Source of the DNA: Hypoxylon rubiginosum
Lineage: Eukaryota; Ascomycota; Sordariomycetes; Xylariales; Hypoxylaceae
Length of the DNA stretch: 64,000 bases
NCBI GenBank assembly: GCA_902806565.1
Contig: CADCXA010000059.1
Location: 868,001 to 932,000 of the forward strand
Direction of reading: 5' to 3'
A program made the position numbers and the translations under genes. The notes beneath the pieces are model-generated. The model worked only from the letters and a program-made list of their open reading frames with translations, made no database searches and was not told the DNA's origin. Position 1 is the first letter of the stretch, and every line of letters begins with the position of its first letter. This document shows, in pieces, positions 40,389 to 55,200 of the stretch.

Positions 40389-40691
40389 GTTTAGAAGATA
40401 ATAACAGGAATATTGGAGTCGCGCGAGGTGGCAGGCGATAGACCGTAAATAGGGGTTATGCTGAACCCTCTCACCTTAGCTCGCAATTTAGAACAAAATT
40501 GCAGTGTGTTTATAGCCCCCGCGCGTGGTAAGACTTTCCTGTGGTAGTGAACAACGCTAGGGGGTGAAAAAAGACGGGACGACTATATTCATGTCTTGAT
40601 AGGACGAAAGTTCCGAGTTTTTGGATAGGCGTATTTCCGAGCAAGGCACCTTAAAAATAAATTAAGTGTGACCCTGCAACTCACAAACCTC
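40389..40691. other. Intergenic region with two adjacent small hairpins
   Basis: This is the 3' flank of the dehydrogenase gene and has no open frame of note. It contains GGGTT...AACCC at 40453-40468 and GCAATTT...AAATTGC at 40483-40502. Such hairpins could belong to a degenerate LTR or simply be chance; no transcription end signal can be assigned. Confidence 0.35.
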
Positions 40692-42051
40692 CTATTTGCT
40701 GGCCTCGTCAATCCACGAATACGAGTCTTGGAGATACTTGTGCGCCCTCAGGTCTCCGGACCGGGCGTGCCCTTCGAAATTCTCAGCCCTCGAACAGCGC
40801 GCGCAAAGGCGCCCAATCTCTCCACTGGCCTTCTCGTCCACGACCTCCTGATACGTCTGCGTCTTGAGGTACTTGCCGACCCAGAGCCCGCCGGTATACC
40901 TACCAGCCTTACGTGTTGGAAGAACGTGGTTCGTGCCGATACACTAGGAATGGTCAGTTTCGAAGTTCAGCAAAGAATGTGCGGCAACTAACCTTGTCAC
41001 CATAGGAAACGCAGGTCTTCTCCCCGAGAAACAGCGAGCCGTAGTTTCGCATCTTCTCTAACGCCTCCCTAGGATTCTGCGTCAGGATCTGGACGTGTTC
41101 GCTCGAGTACACGTCGGCAAGCTCGTAGGCTTCATCCAGACTATCCACTATGGCTACCTCGCCATAGTCTCGCCACGAGGTTCCTGCGAGCTCTGCGGTT
41201 GGCATATCCTTCAGGATCTGGTCGACGAATTTAATAGTCTGCTGTCCGACATCCTCAGAGGTCGTAATGAGTATGGGCGGGGAGTCGGGCCCGTGCTCGG
41301 CTTGCGATAATAGGTCGGTCGCCACAGTAAAGGGGTCCGCGTATTCGTCCGCCACAATAAGGATTTCGGTTGGACCGGCCAGCAAATCGATCCCAATTTC
41401 CCCGAAGAGTTGCCGCTTCGCTTCCGCGACGAATGGGTTGCCCGGCCCGGCAATGAAGTCAACTTTCTTGATGGATTCCGTGCCTAGTGCCATGGCGGCG
41501 ATGGCTTGAGTTCCCCCGAGCAGGAAAATCTCGTCGGCACCGGCAAAGTGGGCCGCCGCGACTGTTGCGTTAGGGACCTGCCCCGAAATAGGGGGCGTGC
41601 AAGCAATAACATTCTTGACACCAGCAACCTTAGCGGTCAGAATTGTCATGTGAGCGGATGCGAGTAGAGGATAGCGGCCACCGGGAATATACGCTCCTGA
41701 TGTGCTAATGGGATTGTTCCTCTGCCCGAGAAATACGCCAGGCTGGATTTCGATCTCAAAGTCCTTGATGCTAGCTCTCTGTGCTTCTGCAAATGTCCGC
41801 ACATTCTTCTGCGCCTCTTTGATATCCGCTATTGTCTGAGCAGGTACTTTTGAAATGCATTCTTGTATCTGAGTTTCGGTTAACTTAAACGATGGCGGCG
41901 ACCATTTATCGAACTTCTCCGAATATGATCTCACGGCTTTATCGCCGTCAGCTCTGATATCGTGGATAACACCCTTCACAATGTCCGAGACCTTCTGGCT
42001 GGTCGTGGTATTTGCCACCAATCCGGCCGTTTTGATATGTCGAGCAACCAT
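40692..42051 (-). CDS. Histidinol dehydrogenase-fold, NAD-dependent enzyme (HpsN-like)
   Basis: Complete at 436 residues from two exons, 42051-40993 and 40943-40692, joined by a 49-bp intron (GTTAGT, branch CTGAC, CTAG). The family signature IDLLAGPTE...LLSQAEH spans residues 221-253. By alignment with histidinol dehydrogenase, metal ligands are Gln250, His253, Asp352 and His412, and the catalytic Glu318-His319 pair lies in SSEHVQI. SGAYIPGGRYPL (118-129) and AGPGNPFVAEAKRQLFG (201-217) are also typical. Fungal histidine synthesis normally uses a fused HIS4 protein. This stand-alone form, with GSLFLGEKTCVSYGDK and CIGTNHVLPT...RYTGGL, is closer to the sulfopropanediol dehydrogenase (HpsN) branch, so oxidation of a sulfo- or other alcohol to the acid is more likely than histidine synthesis. 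The substrate is inferred. The start ATG follows an in-frame TAA 36 bases upstream. The gene is intact and all ligands are present. Confidence 0.9.
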
Positions 42052-43245
42052 TCCGTCTTGTCGTGGAATACCACTTTGAAAGAGTTACGTTCCTGATGAA
42101 GCCTGGGAAGTTAAATAGTAGTGTTACATGATAAAGTAGTGCGAATAACGATAGCTAATGTAAGACTTCCTAGGTAGACACTGTCTTTACCTCGGATGTC
42201 TTCACATTGCGTGGGGACTTGACGATGCGGAGAGGAGGGAAGCGGGGAATAGGGGAATCAGCCAACGAATCGGGCATCACGCCCTCAAATTCCTAATGCT
42301 TGCGTCGTACCCGGCTCGATAAATAGTCTCGATTAACTAGAATCTAGGACGGCACAGCGTTGTCGTGAACGAGAGTTGGGTTAAGTCCGATCCCGTACAT
42401 GGAGAATGTTTAACTGCAAACCAATCCTACTAGAGCCATAGTACTCACTGCGGAATTTTTCCATTCGCAAAAAAGGTAGACACTCCAATATTAACGAACC
42501 CGTGGTCTTTCCGACATTATTCCGCCTTGTCGAGAGTTCTATATTCAAAAATGATGAAAGAAGAGCAATGTTCATATTGCATTATCAAACGAAGCGACTT
42601 ACAATGCACAACCAAGCTTGATAGTTGAGACTCCCTACGCTCGGGCATATATAACAGATCCTGAACAGAGCCTTCCCCTTAAGGTCCACTCTATCAGGGT
42701 TCTAGCCTTTCGGCCTTGGGATTCTTAGACGGAGGCTGGCAGTGTTAGCCCAGATGGCATACGATGTTGGTCCTGATAGGGGGTTGGATTCAGAGGACGA
42801 AGGGCCTAAGGAAATGCCTATGTAATTAGGTGGCCCTCTGCAGTTGGGTATAGCTCCTTAAGCAATAGCGTCGTTATTTCTGCGCCTTTTTATTCTGCGT
42901 TGTGACATACTCTAACAGGCATTCGGATCAAGTCCAGGGCTTAACAGTTTTGAACTGTGCAGCCAGCAGCTAGCAGGAGCCCATACTGGCGGACAGAGAG
43001 GTTAGTTCCGCTTGAGGCCACAGGGTTGCCTATCATGATCGCGTAGAGATGGCAACTTGTCGAGGATAATGCAGCGATATTTGAGACTGGACATTTCGCG
43101 CAATTTCCGAAGTTGTCTTGGACAAGTTAAAGATGTAGTTAATAGTTAAAAAGAGGGGATACAGCTTAGCCGACCATTGACCCGCTTTAGACCTGATTAT
43201 AGCCCCATTTATTTGTATGTGGCAGGGTGCCAACCATTGATTATT
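42052..43245. other. Upstream region of the dehydrogenase gene, degenerate sequence
   Basis: About 1.2 kb without a convincing gene. The part next to the start codon should hold the promoter and 5' UTR of the minus-strand dehydrogenase. A possible 5' UTR intron exists on that strand (GTAAAG near 42194 to a CAG near 42107), but nothing proves it. The part above 42,600 has mixed composition with broken frames. The minus-strand stretch 43093-42941 encodes AIMIGNPVASSGTNLS and QYGLLLAAG, which faintly recalls the C-terminal half of monocarboxylate-type MFS transporters. I do not call it a gene. Confidence 0.4.
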
Positions 43246-43287
43246 AAGATCTGACCTAACCACGGCCTTATAGTTAGGTAAGATCTT
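43246..43287. repeat. Hairpin at the right edge of island 2
   Basis: Two 15-bp arms with one mismatch, AAGATCTGACCTAAC (43246-43260) and GTTAGGTAAGATCTT (43273-43287), flank a 12-base loop (CACGGCCTTATA). The left arm lies in normal-composition DNA and the right arm runs straight into the AT-rich isochore. The element therefore marks the boundary exactly. Confidence 0.6.
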
Positions 43288-46200
43288 TTATTATTAACTT
43301 TTTATTTAACTTATTATTTTTAATTTAATTCTAAAATATAAGCTTTAAAAATAATATATAAATATAAATATTTATAATATAAAAATAAAAAATTTAATTA
43401 TATTAAAATTTAATAAATAATTATAATTTAATTATAATTAAAAAATAAAACTTTAAATAAAATTATTTAAATATAAAATTTAAAAATATTATATAAAACT
43501 TTTTATAATATTTTTTATAATATTTTTCACGCTTAATTTATATATATATTAAAATATTTTAATAATTAAAATTTATATTAATTTAAATTTTATAATATTT
43601 AAAAGTTTTTTATAAAATAAAACTTTTAATATATAAGTTATATTATTTAAAAATTATTAAATAAAATATATAAATATTTTTTAAAATTTAATTAAATTTT
43701 ATAAATATTAATTAATTTATTAATTTAAATATTAATTTAAAATATAATTATAAATATTTAATAAATATTTATTAAATATTTATTAAATAATTATTATATA
43801 TTATTATTATATTTTTTATTAAATAAATTATTATATTTATTAATAAATAATTATATATAATATAAATATTTTTATAAAATTTTATTTAATTTTATTTTAA
43901 TTATTAAAAACTTTAAAATATATATTAAGTATTTATTAAATATATATTAAATATTTATAACTTTTATTTTTTACTTTTTCTTATATAATTAAATTTATAT
44001 TTAAAGTTTTAATTAAATTAAATTTTAATGGTTAATAATTAGTATTTTATTATATATAAATATATAAAATATTAATTTAAGCGATATATAATAACCCTTA
44101 TTTATATAAACTTAATAATACCGCGATTTAATTTTACTTTATTTTTTTAATTTTTAATATACGTATATTATAAAAAATATATATCTTATAATATTTTTAT
44201 TATTTATATAAATACTAGTTAAATATATTAATATATTTATAATTAATATATTATTAATAAGTTTTTTATAATTAGTGTTTATAATATTTTAATAAACTAG
44301 TTAAATATTTATAACTTTTATAATTTAAAAGATATAAAAATTAATTAATTTTATTTTATATTTTATATATAAATTATATATAATATTAAAAGTAATTATA
44401 ATATTATTTTATATTTTTTTAAAAAACTATATTATTTTAGATTTTTTTACCTTATATTTCTTTATATATTATTTCATTATTATATAATTCTAAAAAAACC
44501 TTTTTCTTTTTTTTTTAATAATATTTTATAAATATTATTATAACTTTTAAGTTATTTATATTATATAATATAGATTTTATTATTAATTTTTTATAAATAT
44601 AAAAACCTTTTACCGAAATTATTCTTATAATTTAAATAAAATATATTATATATAATATAATAAAAATATTTAAAACTTTAAAAAGTATTATTTATATTAA
44701 TTACTTTAAATTATAAAAGTTTAATTATTTATTAAAAGTTATTTTCGTTTAAAATTTAATGTTAATTTTATTTTTATTTTTTATTTAATTTATATTTATT
44801 AATATATTATAATAATATTTAATAAAATATTAATAATATAACTATTTACTATAATATTAAAAATCCTAATTATATTATAAAAAAATAAAGCCATTAAAAA
44901 AGAAGCGGCGTATTTTATTAATTAAAACTAAATGGCTTTTAAACTATAAAAAAATATATATTTTAAAAGATTTTTATTTTTATTTATTTATAAATTTATA
45001 ACCATTAAAAAGTTTTATAATTATATTTTTTTAATTTTTTATTTTAAGTAATTTATAATAAACAGGTTATTTTAAATTATATATTAAATATATTAAAAGA
45101 GGCGAAAAAAAAAAAAGGGTATTTAAGCTAAGAATATATAAAAGGTTAATAAAATAAATTTTATCTTTTAAATAAAATTTATTAATAAATTTTATTATTA
45201 AATATTTTTTATTTATATAAAGAATTAATTATTAAAACTATTTTTTTTATATAAGAAATAATTAAAATTAAGTGGTAAATATAAAAGATATTATATTTAT
45301 TTTTATAGTGTTTATAAGTTATAATAAGTTTAAAATATAATAAAAACTATATTTATAATATAGATTTTTTCTATTAATTTTTATTTTTTTTTTATATACA
45401 CTTTTTTATTATTTATTGTTTTTACTTAAAAAATAAAATAAACTTAAATTTTATTTTTATTTATTTTATTATATATTATAATCTCTTATTTAAATTATAA
45501 ATAAAAAAATTAAATTTAAATAATTAGTAAAAAATTAAAGATTTTTACTAATATTTAAGATTTAATTAAATAATTAAAAAATATTAAAAATAATATTATT
45601 TATTATATTAATTAAAATATTTAAATTTTATATATAACTTCTTTTAATTTTTTTTAAAGAAACTTTTAAATTTTAAAATAAACTGGTTTTAATTTAACTT
45701 TTAAAAAAAGTTATAAAAAAATAATTTTATATAATATTAATAAGAACGGGATAAATTAACTAATTAAAAATACAACTACTTATTTAAAAAACCTAATAAA
45801 TAATAAAAAATTATTTATATAAATAACAAACATTTATAAACGCCGGGAAATAGCAACCTAATTAAGCGGGTATATTTAATAAAAAAAAATAATTATTAAA
45901 GCTTAACTTATAATTAAAGCTTTTTTTTTAATTATTATTAAAAAATTATATTATAATTAATGTTTATATATATATTAATATTATATATAATCTAGATTTA
46001 TAATCTTATTATATAAATTTATATACTTATATTATAAATTTAATTTTTATATAAATAAGTTACTTATAATAATATTATTTTCTTATAATTTATTAATAAT
46101 TCTTAAAAATTATTATTATTTAAATTTAAATAATTATATTAATTTATAAATTATTTTATAATTATAAAGGTTGGTAATTTAAATATATATAGAAATTAAT

Positions 46201-49200
46201 TTTATAATTTTCTTTTTAATTTAAATAATAAGTAAATATATATATATAAAAAATTATAATATATTTAAAAATAAATAAAAGATTAATAAAAATGGAAAAA
46301 TATTTATAATAAAAAAATAAAAATAAAAATAACTTATAATAAACTTGTTATTAAAAATAAGCGGTATTTATATATAATTTATCTTTTAAATTTAAAAAAG
46401 CAATTAATACTAATTTATATTTAATAAAAAAATTATAGTTTTAATTAATATTTTTTTTTTATTAGTAATAAAAGATATAATTTATTAAAACCCACTATTT
46501 AAAATAATTACATATATATAACTATAAAATCTACCTTTTTAAAGATTTTTTATCTTAATATAAAACTTAAAAAAACTTTTAATAATATCTAGCTTTATAT
46601 TTTAAATTTTATAATAACAAAGATTAATATAAATATATATTTTATTTTATTAAAAGATTTATTAAGGATTATTAATATATTTTATTTTAACTTATAGATT
46701 TTATTAAAGAAAAAAGGTAGTAACTTTTTATTTAATCTATTAAAATAAATATTTTATATAAAGGAAAAAAATACCAGTATAATTTTTAATGGTTATATTA
46801 TAATAAAAATATTTATATTCACCAAGTAAATAAATAAATTTAAATTAAATATAAATGTTTTTATAATATATTCTATTTTATTTATTATTTTAAACGCCTA
46901 GTGGTTATTTTTTATTAATATAACTAATATATTTTTTATAAAAAATAAGTAGGTTAGTATTTTTAAATTTAACTTATTTATTATTTAAAATATTTTGGTA
47001 AGTATATTTATTTTATTTTTTTATATATATTTAAAAATATATTTAAATAAAAATATAAACATTTTTTAACCACGTTTTTTTATAAATATAAAGTAAGTTT
47101 AAAAGTTTATTATATATTATATAAAATTTAATAATATAATAACTTTATATTTATAATTTAAGAATATATTTTTAAGTTATATTAACTTTATATTTAATAT
47201 ATTTATATTTTCTGTAGTTTATTAACTATAATATAAATAACTTAATAAACTGGTAAATTAAATATTTAATGTTTATATTTATTAATTAAAAAATATAATA
47301 TTTATAAATTACCTTTAAAACTGGTAATTATAAATATAAGGTATATTTTTTTTTTTTATATTTATTTTAAATATATATTTTATATCGTTATAAATATGTT
47401 TATTTGTGGATTTTAAAAAATATAATAAAAATAACCTTTATATTAATTTAAACTGGTAAAAGTTTTTATAAAAAATAATAATAAATATACCCTTAAAATA
47501 TTCTTTATATTAATCCCGTGTTTTTTAAAATTACTTATAAATTTTATTAAGATTTATTTTATTTATTATACTATATTTATTTATAATTAAAATATTTATT
47601 TATTTTTAAGTAGTTTTTTTTTTAAAGGGGATTTTTTAAAACTTATTATTAAATAAACTTGTTATAAAATAAATAATTATTTTATTTATATATATTTTTA
47701 TAAACTTTAATATAACTATAAGTTTAATTTATTTATAAATATTTTTATTTTTAAGGGTTTTAATTAAAGTTTTAATTATAATATTTTTTTTAGTTTCGCT
47801 TTTTTTATTAAGGTAAAATAATAATTAATAATTATTAAGGTTTAATAAATTTTTTATATTATTAAATAATTTTATTAACTATTATATTTTTATTTTATTT
47901 AAATATTAAAAAATAATATATAAAACTATTAATTATTTATAATTTAAATTATTTTATTTTATTAAAACGCTAGTAATATTTACTTAAAAATAATTATAAT
48001 AATATTTAATTATAATTATTATTAAATGTGTTTATCTTTTATATTAATTAAATTATATTATAAATTATAATATAAGATTTTTATTTAAATTTATAAGGTT
48101 TTTATTTTTAAGTTTATAAAATATTAAGTTTATTTATAAATTGGTGTTTATATTTATATTTAATGTTAATATAAAAGTATTTTACTGTTATTTATTGTTT
48201 AATTTTTTAGTTATATTTATAAATGTTTTTTAATTTAATAGTAAAATTTTTATTTTTTATTTTTATATTTAAATTATAATAGTTTATTTAATATATATAT
48301 TATTTTTTAATAAGTTATTAATTTTAATATTAATATTATTAATTATTATATAATAATATTATAATTCCTTTTTTAATAAAAAATCTAATAATTTATAGTA
48401 ATTTTCTATATAAAACTTTTATTATAACTATAAAATAAATAGTTTAAATATAAATATACTTTTATATTATATTTATTTTACGATGTTTTATATATTTTTA
48501 AAAAAAGTAAATAATTATTAAAACTTTTTCATATTATTAATTAACTTATTATTTATATTATTTTTTTTTTAACGTTATAATCCTTATTATTTTATAAACA
48601 TTTTATATTTATTTTATTATTCTAGTTTATATAAGTATCTTATACTTTTATATCTTATATAACGTTTTTTTTAGATTTTTTTATAAGATTAAAATTATTA
48701 TTAATAAATTATAAATAATAATTTAAATTTTTTTTATAAACTTCTTAAATCTTTAAAAATATTTTAAAATCCTTATCGAGAAAATCTTTTTATAAAATGA
48801 AAAAACTAAAGTAAAATATAACATTTTAATTATATATAAAATTTTCTTTAAAATTTAAAAAGAATTTTTTTATTAAAAGAAAAATTTAAATTTTATTTTT
48901 AGTTATTATCTTTTAATAAAACCTGGTAATAATTAACTTATTAATAAATTTAATATAACTAACTATTTATTTTTTTATTTAGTTTATTTTATAATATATT
49001 TATATATAAAATTTAATAATTATATTAATAAAAAAAATATAATTATATAAATATAAATAATAAAATACAAAGTTATAATATTAATATATTTTAAAAATGT
49101 TTAGTTTAATATTTATAACTTTATTTAAAAAGATAAATGGTTTTATAATTAACGTATTATTTTTATTATTAATAATTAAAATTAGCTTTTATAAATGCTT

Positions 49201-52200
49201 TTATTAGTTTTATATTATTTAATATAAAAACTTATAATATATTTAATATTATTAAAATTTAAAGTAATAAAATATATTATAACTTAAAATATAATTATAT
49301 ATATTAATAGAAAAAAGCTTTTTTTCTAAGAAAACCTTATTAAAAATTTAAATTATTAAACTTTATATTATTTTATTTTGGTTTTTATTATTAATAAAAT
49401 CTAGTAATTTTATTAAAATATTAAAATAAGTAGCTAAAAGAGTTAGTTTTTAATATATAAATGTTTTTAATTTAATAATATAATTTATAATATAATAAAA
49501 TAAAGTAAAAGTTTATATTCTTATAAAAATCATGGTAAAATTATAGTTATAATATAAAATAGTTATTATAATTTTATTTTATTATATATAATATAAAAAA
49601 CAACATTAAATTTATAATATATTATTATTATTAATATATATTTATTTAATTAATAGCTAAAACCATTTAAAGTAATATTATTTTATTATATAACGGCTTT
49701 TTTTTACCTTTACTTTTATTTTAATATATTTATAATATATAATATTACACTTATATTTTTATAAAGTGGTTATTATATATTATATTTATTATTTTTATTT
49801 AATTATAAAATAATTTAAATTTATTTTTAATATTTTTTTTAGTTATAAATAGTTATTTATTTTATTTTAAACTATTAACTTAAAAATATTATAATTAAAA
49901 TCTTTTTAAAAATATTTATTAACTTAAGTTAAAAATTATTATATTTCCTTAAACTTATTAATTATAATATCCGTAATTAAATTTTTAATTTTTATATTAC
50001 TAAAAAACCATAAAAAGCCATATAAATAAAAAACATTTTAATTATTTGTTTTAATAACATTAAAATATTAATATATTAAGTTAAATATATTATTTATAGT
50101 ATTAATATAAACAATTTCTTAAAAAAACATTTTTATATAATTATAAAATTAATAAATAATTAATATAAGATCTTGGTTTATTTTTTTTAATATAAGTAGG
50201 CGTTTTTCTAATAAATATCTATTTAATTATTATTAAATTTATTATAAATAATATAAGTTATAAAATTATTTATTTATTTTAATATAAATAAATAATAATA
50301 AATTATTTAAGTTTATTATAAATTAAATTATAAATAAATTATATTAAAATATTAAACTTTTTATTATATTATATTAATAAACCTTCTTCTTATTAAAAAA
50401 TAATTATTAATAACTAAATATAATAATTTTTTTTAGTAATTTTAATATATTTAAATTATTAATTAATTTATATTTTTATAACTTTTAACTAGCTTATAAT
50501 AATTTTTTATAAATAATAGATTTAAATAAAATTTAAATTTAATAAAAAAAGGATTTTTTTATTTAAGTTTAATTAATTTTTTTATTATTATTTTTTATAA
50601 TTTAGTTAAATATAAAAAAAAGAAAAATAAAATAAGTTATAATAATATTATTATATTAACATAGTTTAATAAAAGTTTATATCTTTAAGTTAAAACTTTA
50701 TTTTAAAATATTATTTTTATTAAGTTATTATTTTTTATTTAATATTATTAAACCCCCCTACTTATAAAAAAAGATTTTAATAAATATTTTTATAAAAAAA
50801 TAAGGGTTTTATATAATTATAAATTAATTTTCTAAGTATATTTATAAATATAATTAACTTTTTATAATTTATTATTTTATTATTTTAAAGTTAAAGTTAT
50901 TACTTAATTTTTTTATAATTAATAATATTTTTATTATATAAAAAGATTTTTAAATAAAAAGTGTTTTTTTAATATTATTAGCTTAATTATTACTAAATAA
51001 AAAAAAGCTAGATAAATTAATTATTATAAATAACTTAGGTTTTTACTTTATATTAATAAAAATATCTATAAATAATTTATTAATAAAAAATTTACTAAAA
51101 AAAAAAATGTTATTTATTATAATTTTTTTTTTATTTTAAATTATTTATACTTAATTATTTTTATTAATATTATTACTATTTAAAAGTTTTTTTATAAGAT
51201 ATAAGTTTTTAACTATTTTATTAAGTTTATTAAATTCATTTATTATTATTTTATTTTTAGCTTATTTATTTTTACTTTTATTAATATTAAATATAAGTAA
51301 CTAGTTATTTTATAAAAGTATATATTTAAATTATTTTACGGTTTTTTATATTAAATTTAATATATATATTATATATTATAATATTTTAATAAATATAATT
51401 TTATTTAAATCTTTTTATATATCTTAGAAATTATTATTTATATTAATATTAAAATATAAATAGTTGTTTTTTATTAATTATTATAATATTATTATTATAA
51501 TAGATTTTTAAAAATTTAAATATAATAATAAATTTTTTATTTTTAATTAATTAAAACTATATTATAAAATATAAATATCGCTTATAATATCCTTTAAATT
51601 TTTAAGTAGAATTTTTACCACGGTTATTATATTATTTATAAGAATTATTATATAACTTATAACTTTATAATAAAAAACATTAAAAAATTATTTAATTTTT
51701 AAATTTAAAAATAGTTTAGTAATTATAGCGAAAGTTAATATAACGGTTAAAAATCTCTTTTTTAGCGGCTATAAAACCTTGATAATAAAAGGAAATAAAT
51801 ATATATAAAATTTTTAAAATATTATTAAATAATAAATAATTAGGATTTTTTTACGTTTAATATTAATAATACATTTCCTGTATATAATTATCTATATTTT
51901 TTATTAACATCAAAAATAATTTATATAATTAAACCAATATAAATATTAAATAAAATTAAAAAAAAATAATTCTTTAAAATAAATTAAAAGTTATAATAAA
52001 AATAAATCTTATATATAAGTTGTTAATTTACTTAATAAACACTATATAAAACAAAAGTAACACTAGTTTATAAATAACTTATTAAAATTATAAATATTAA
52101 ATAAGAAATTATAAATATAAAATATTTTATTTTTAAGATTTATTAACTTTAAAAATAATTATTAAGTAAAAGCGTTTGTTTTTTTATTAAATTTATAATT

Positions 52201-55200
52201 TATAATTGTTAGGAAATTATTAATATATTTTTAATACTAATTAAATCTTTTTATATTTTATTTTAGTTTATTTAATAAATTTATTATATATTAAGTAAAA
52301 AGTGTAATTAAACTATCTTAAAAAATAAAATATATGTTTAAAAAAAAGAAGCTAAAAAATTAAAATATAATAAAAGTTAAAAAAGTTATATTATTTTTAT
52401 AAATAAAAAAATTATATTTATATATTTATATAAATAATCTATAAAAAGGAAGGCTAATATTAATATAATAAGTAATAATAAAAAAAATAATAATAAAAAA
52501 AAAAGATTTTAATAATAACTTAATAACTTTTAATTAAATAAATAAATCTTAATTAATAAATAACATTAAGTATAAAATATATAAAAGGTTTTTAAATAAA
52601 ATACTATAAAAAAAAAAAAAAATTTTTAAATATATAATTTAATATAAAAAGTGTTATATATTATAATAAAAATAATTATACTACTAATTTATAAAAATTA
52701 TTATATATTTTTATATTTATTAAAAATATTATTATATTAAACATTTTTTTAGTAACTTATTATTTTTATTTACTTTAGCTTTTATTTTTTTTTATAACTT
52801 ATATTATTTTTTTTTTCCTTTTTTTTATTTTTTTTATTAAGTTTAAGAAATATATTTCTTTTATTATTTTTTATTAACTTTTAAAAATAACTACTCCTTT
52901 TATTATATTATATTATTATTTATTAATATAAATAAAATGTTTAAGTTTTATTTATATATAAAATTAATAATTTTAATATTATTAATTTATATAAATATTA
53001 AAAGTTTATAAACAAAGAATAATTTAATAATATTAACTTATTAAAAATCGCTAGGTTATTTATATAACGGTGTTAAAATTATTTATTTTTATATATTATA
53101 TTATTAAAAATGTTACTAGTTTATTATTTAAAAATATTAAACTAATATTTTTTTATATTTTAACGTAAATTTTATAAACTTCTTTTTAACGTTTTAAAAC
53201 TAGGAATAGTTATAATTTTTAAATAGTTTTAGTTTTTTTTATTAATTATTAAATTATTTATATAACAATATTAAAAAACTATTTACTTTTATATTTTATA
53301 TTATTAAAAATTAAATTTCTAAGAATATTAAATTAATATTTCCTTTTATCTTAATATAAACTTAATATAATTAATTATTAATTAACTTAATAAAAAAAAC
53401 CAAGAAAAAAATACTAACTTTTAAATAAAAATTATTTTATAAAAAAAATAAATATATATGTAATAAAATAATATAAAAAACTTATATTAAAACTTTATAA
53501 AACTTAAATTTAATTATTTAATAAAATTAGTTATAAAAAAGAAAATAATAAATAAAATTATATTATAAAATAAATATATTTATAAAAATACTAAACTTAG
53601 TAAATAATAATAACTATAAAAAGTTATAAATAAATAAATATTTAAATATAAAAAAACTATCTTTTTATTATTTTTAATTTTAAAACCTAAATATAAATAT
53701 TATAAATATTATTAATTTAATATATTTAATATAAACCTTATAAAATAATATTTTATAATTATAACTTTTTTTTTTATTTTAAGTCGTGGTTTTTATATTA
53801 GTTTAATCCATTTATTTTCTTTTATTATAATAATATTATCGTAAATTAAAAAGATATTTATTTATTGTTATTAAAATTACTAATTTATTAATTAAAGTAA
53901 CATTATTTTTTTATTTCTTGTTTAAATTTATATAAAATTAAATCTTACTTTTTTAAAATAAAAAATTTCTTAATATTTTTATAATTTAAAGTTTATAATC
54001 ATTGTTTATTTTTACTTTTTAATATATAAACGTTAAAATAATAAAAAGGTTATTATAATTATTAATAATATTAGTTTCTAAAATATTTAAATAATTAATA
54101 ATTTAAAAAAATTAATATAAAATATTATTATAATTAGTGATTTAAGTTTTATTTAATAGTAAGTTATAAAAGTTAATTTTATTATTATAATTTTATAAAC
54201 ATTTTAATAAAAAGTTAACTAGTTTATATAAATGTTAATTAAATATAACTTATTTAAAGTTTTTAAAACTTATAATAAAAGGTTTTATTTTATATAGATT
54301 TATAAAACTTATATACCACTTATTTAATAATTAAAATATAACATTTTATAATATTAACCTGCTATTTAATTATAAAATATTTATAAAGTTGTAAATATAT
54401 TTTTATAAAAAAGGGTTATAAAGTAATAATTTTTTAAAGAAAAAATTTTATATATTTTATATATTTGTTTTACTTAATAAAAATATTTAATTAAAATTCT
54501 TATAATATTATAAAAATAACCATATAAATTTAAACCCCGGTTAAATATACAGTTATATTAATAAAATTATAAGTTAATTAAAAGATAAATATATAGTTAA
54601 AATAAGATATATATTAAATATTTTAAAAAAAATATCACTTATATTTATTATTATTTTTTAAATTTTATATTTTAATATATAAAAATCTATAGAATTAATA
54701 TTTATAATATTATTTTAATTTATATTTAAATTAAAATTAAGACATATAAAAAAATAAAAGGTATATAAAAATAACGATAATAATATAACTATAAATAAAA
54801 ATATTAATAAAACGTTTTTAATTTTTAAAGAACCGGTTATAAAATCTATTATTAATATAACTTTTTATTTAATATTAATTATTATAACTAGAGATATTAA
54901 CACCACTTAACTAAACCAGCCACTACTTAAAAATAATTTTCCTATATTTTTTATAAAACCGGCTTTTTTTACTAGTAAAAAAGTTAATATAATAAAATAT
55001 ATATAGCTTTTATATTTAAAATTAAGCTTTAGTATATTAAATAAGTTTTTAGTTTTATAAATTATAATAAATATAAGCTTTAATAAAATTAACCTGTATT
55101 AATAAAATCTTATTTTAATGTTTTTATTATTATTTATTTTATATTTTATATATAACTTTACTTAAAAAGCTTTTAAAAATAAAAAACCTGTTTAAAAATA

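Noticed and set aside
40668..40991. Plus-strand open frame of 107 codons
   Set aside because: It lies opposite exon 2 and the intron of the dehydrogenase gene, whose minus-strand translation matches the family.
41211..41509. Open frames on both strands inside the dehydrogenase gene
   Set aside because: They are shadows of the conserved dehydrogenase exon 1.
42381..42575. Minus-strand open frame of 64 codons
   Set aside because: It has no family resemblance, low-complexity composition, and lies in a region of broken frames.
43033..43263. Minus-strand open frame of 76 codons
   Set aside because: It starts inside the boundary hairpin, has no recognisable domain, and overlaps another frame with a slightly better resemblance to a transporter.
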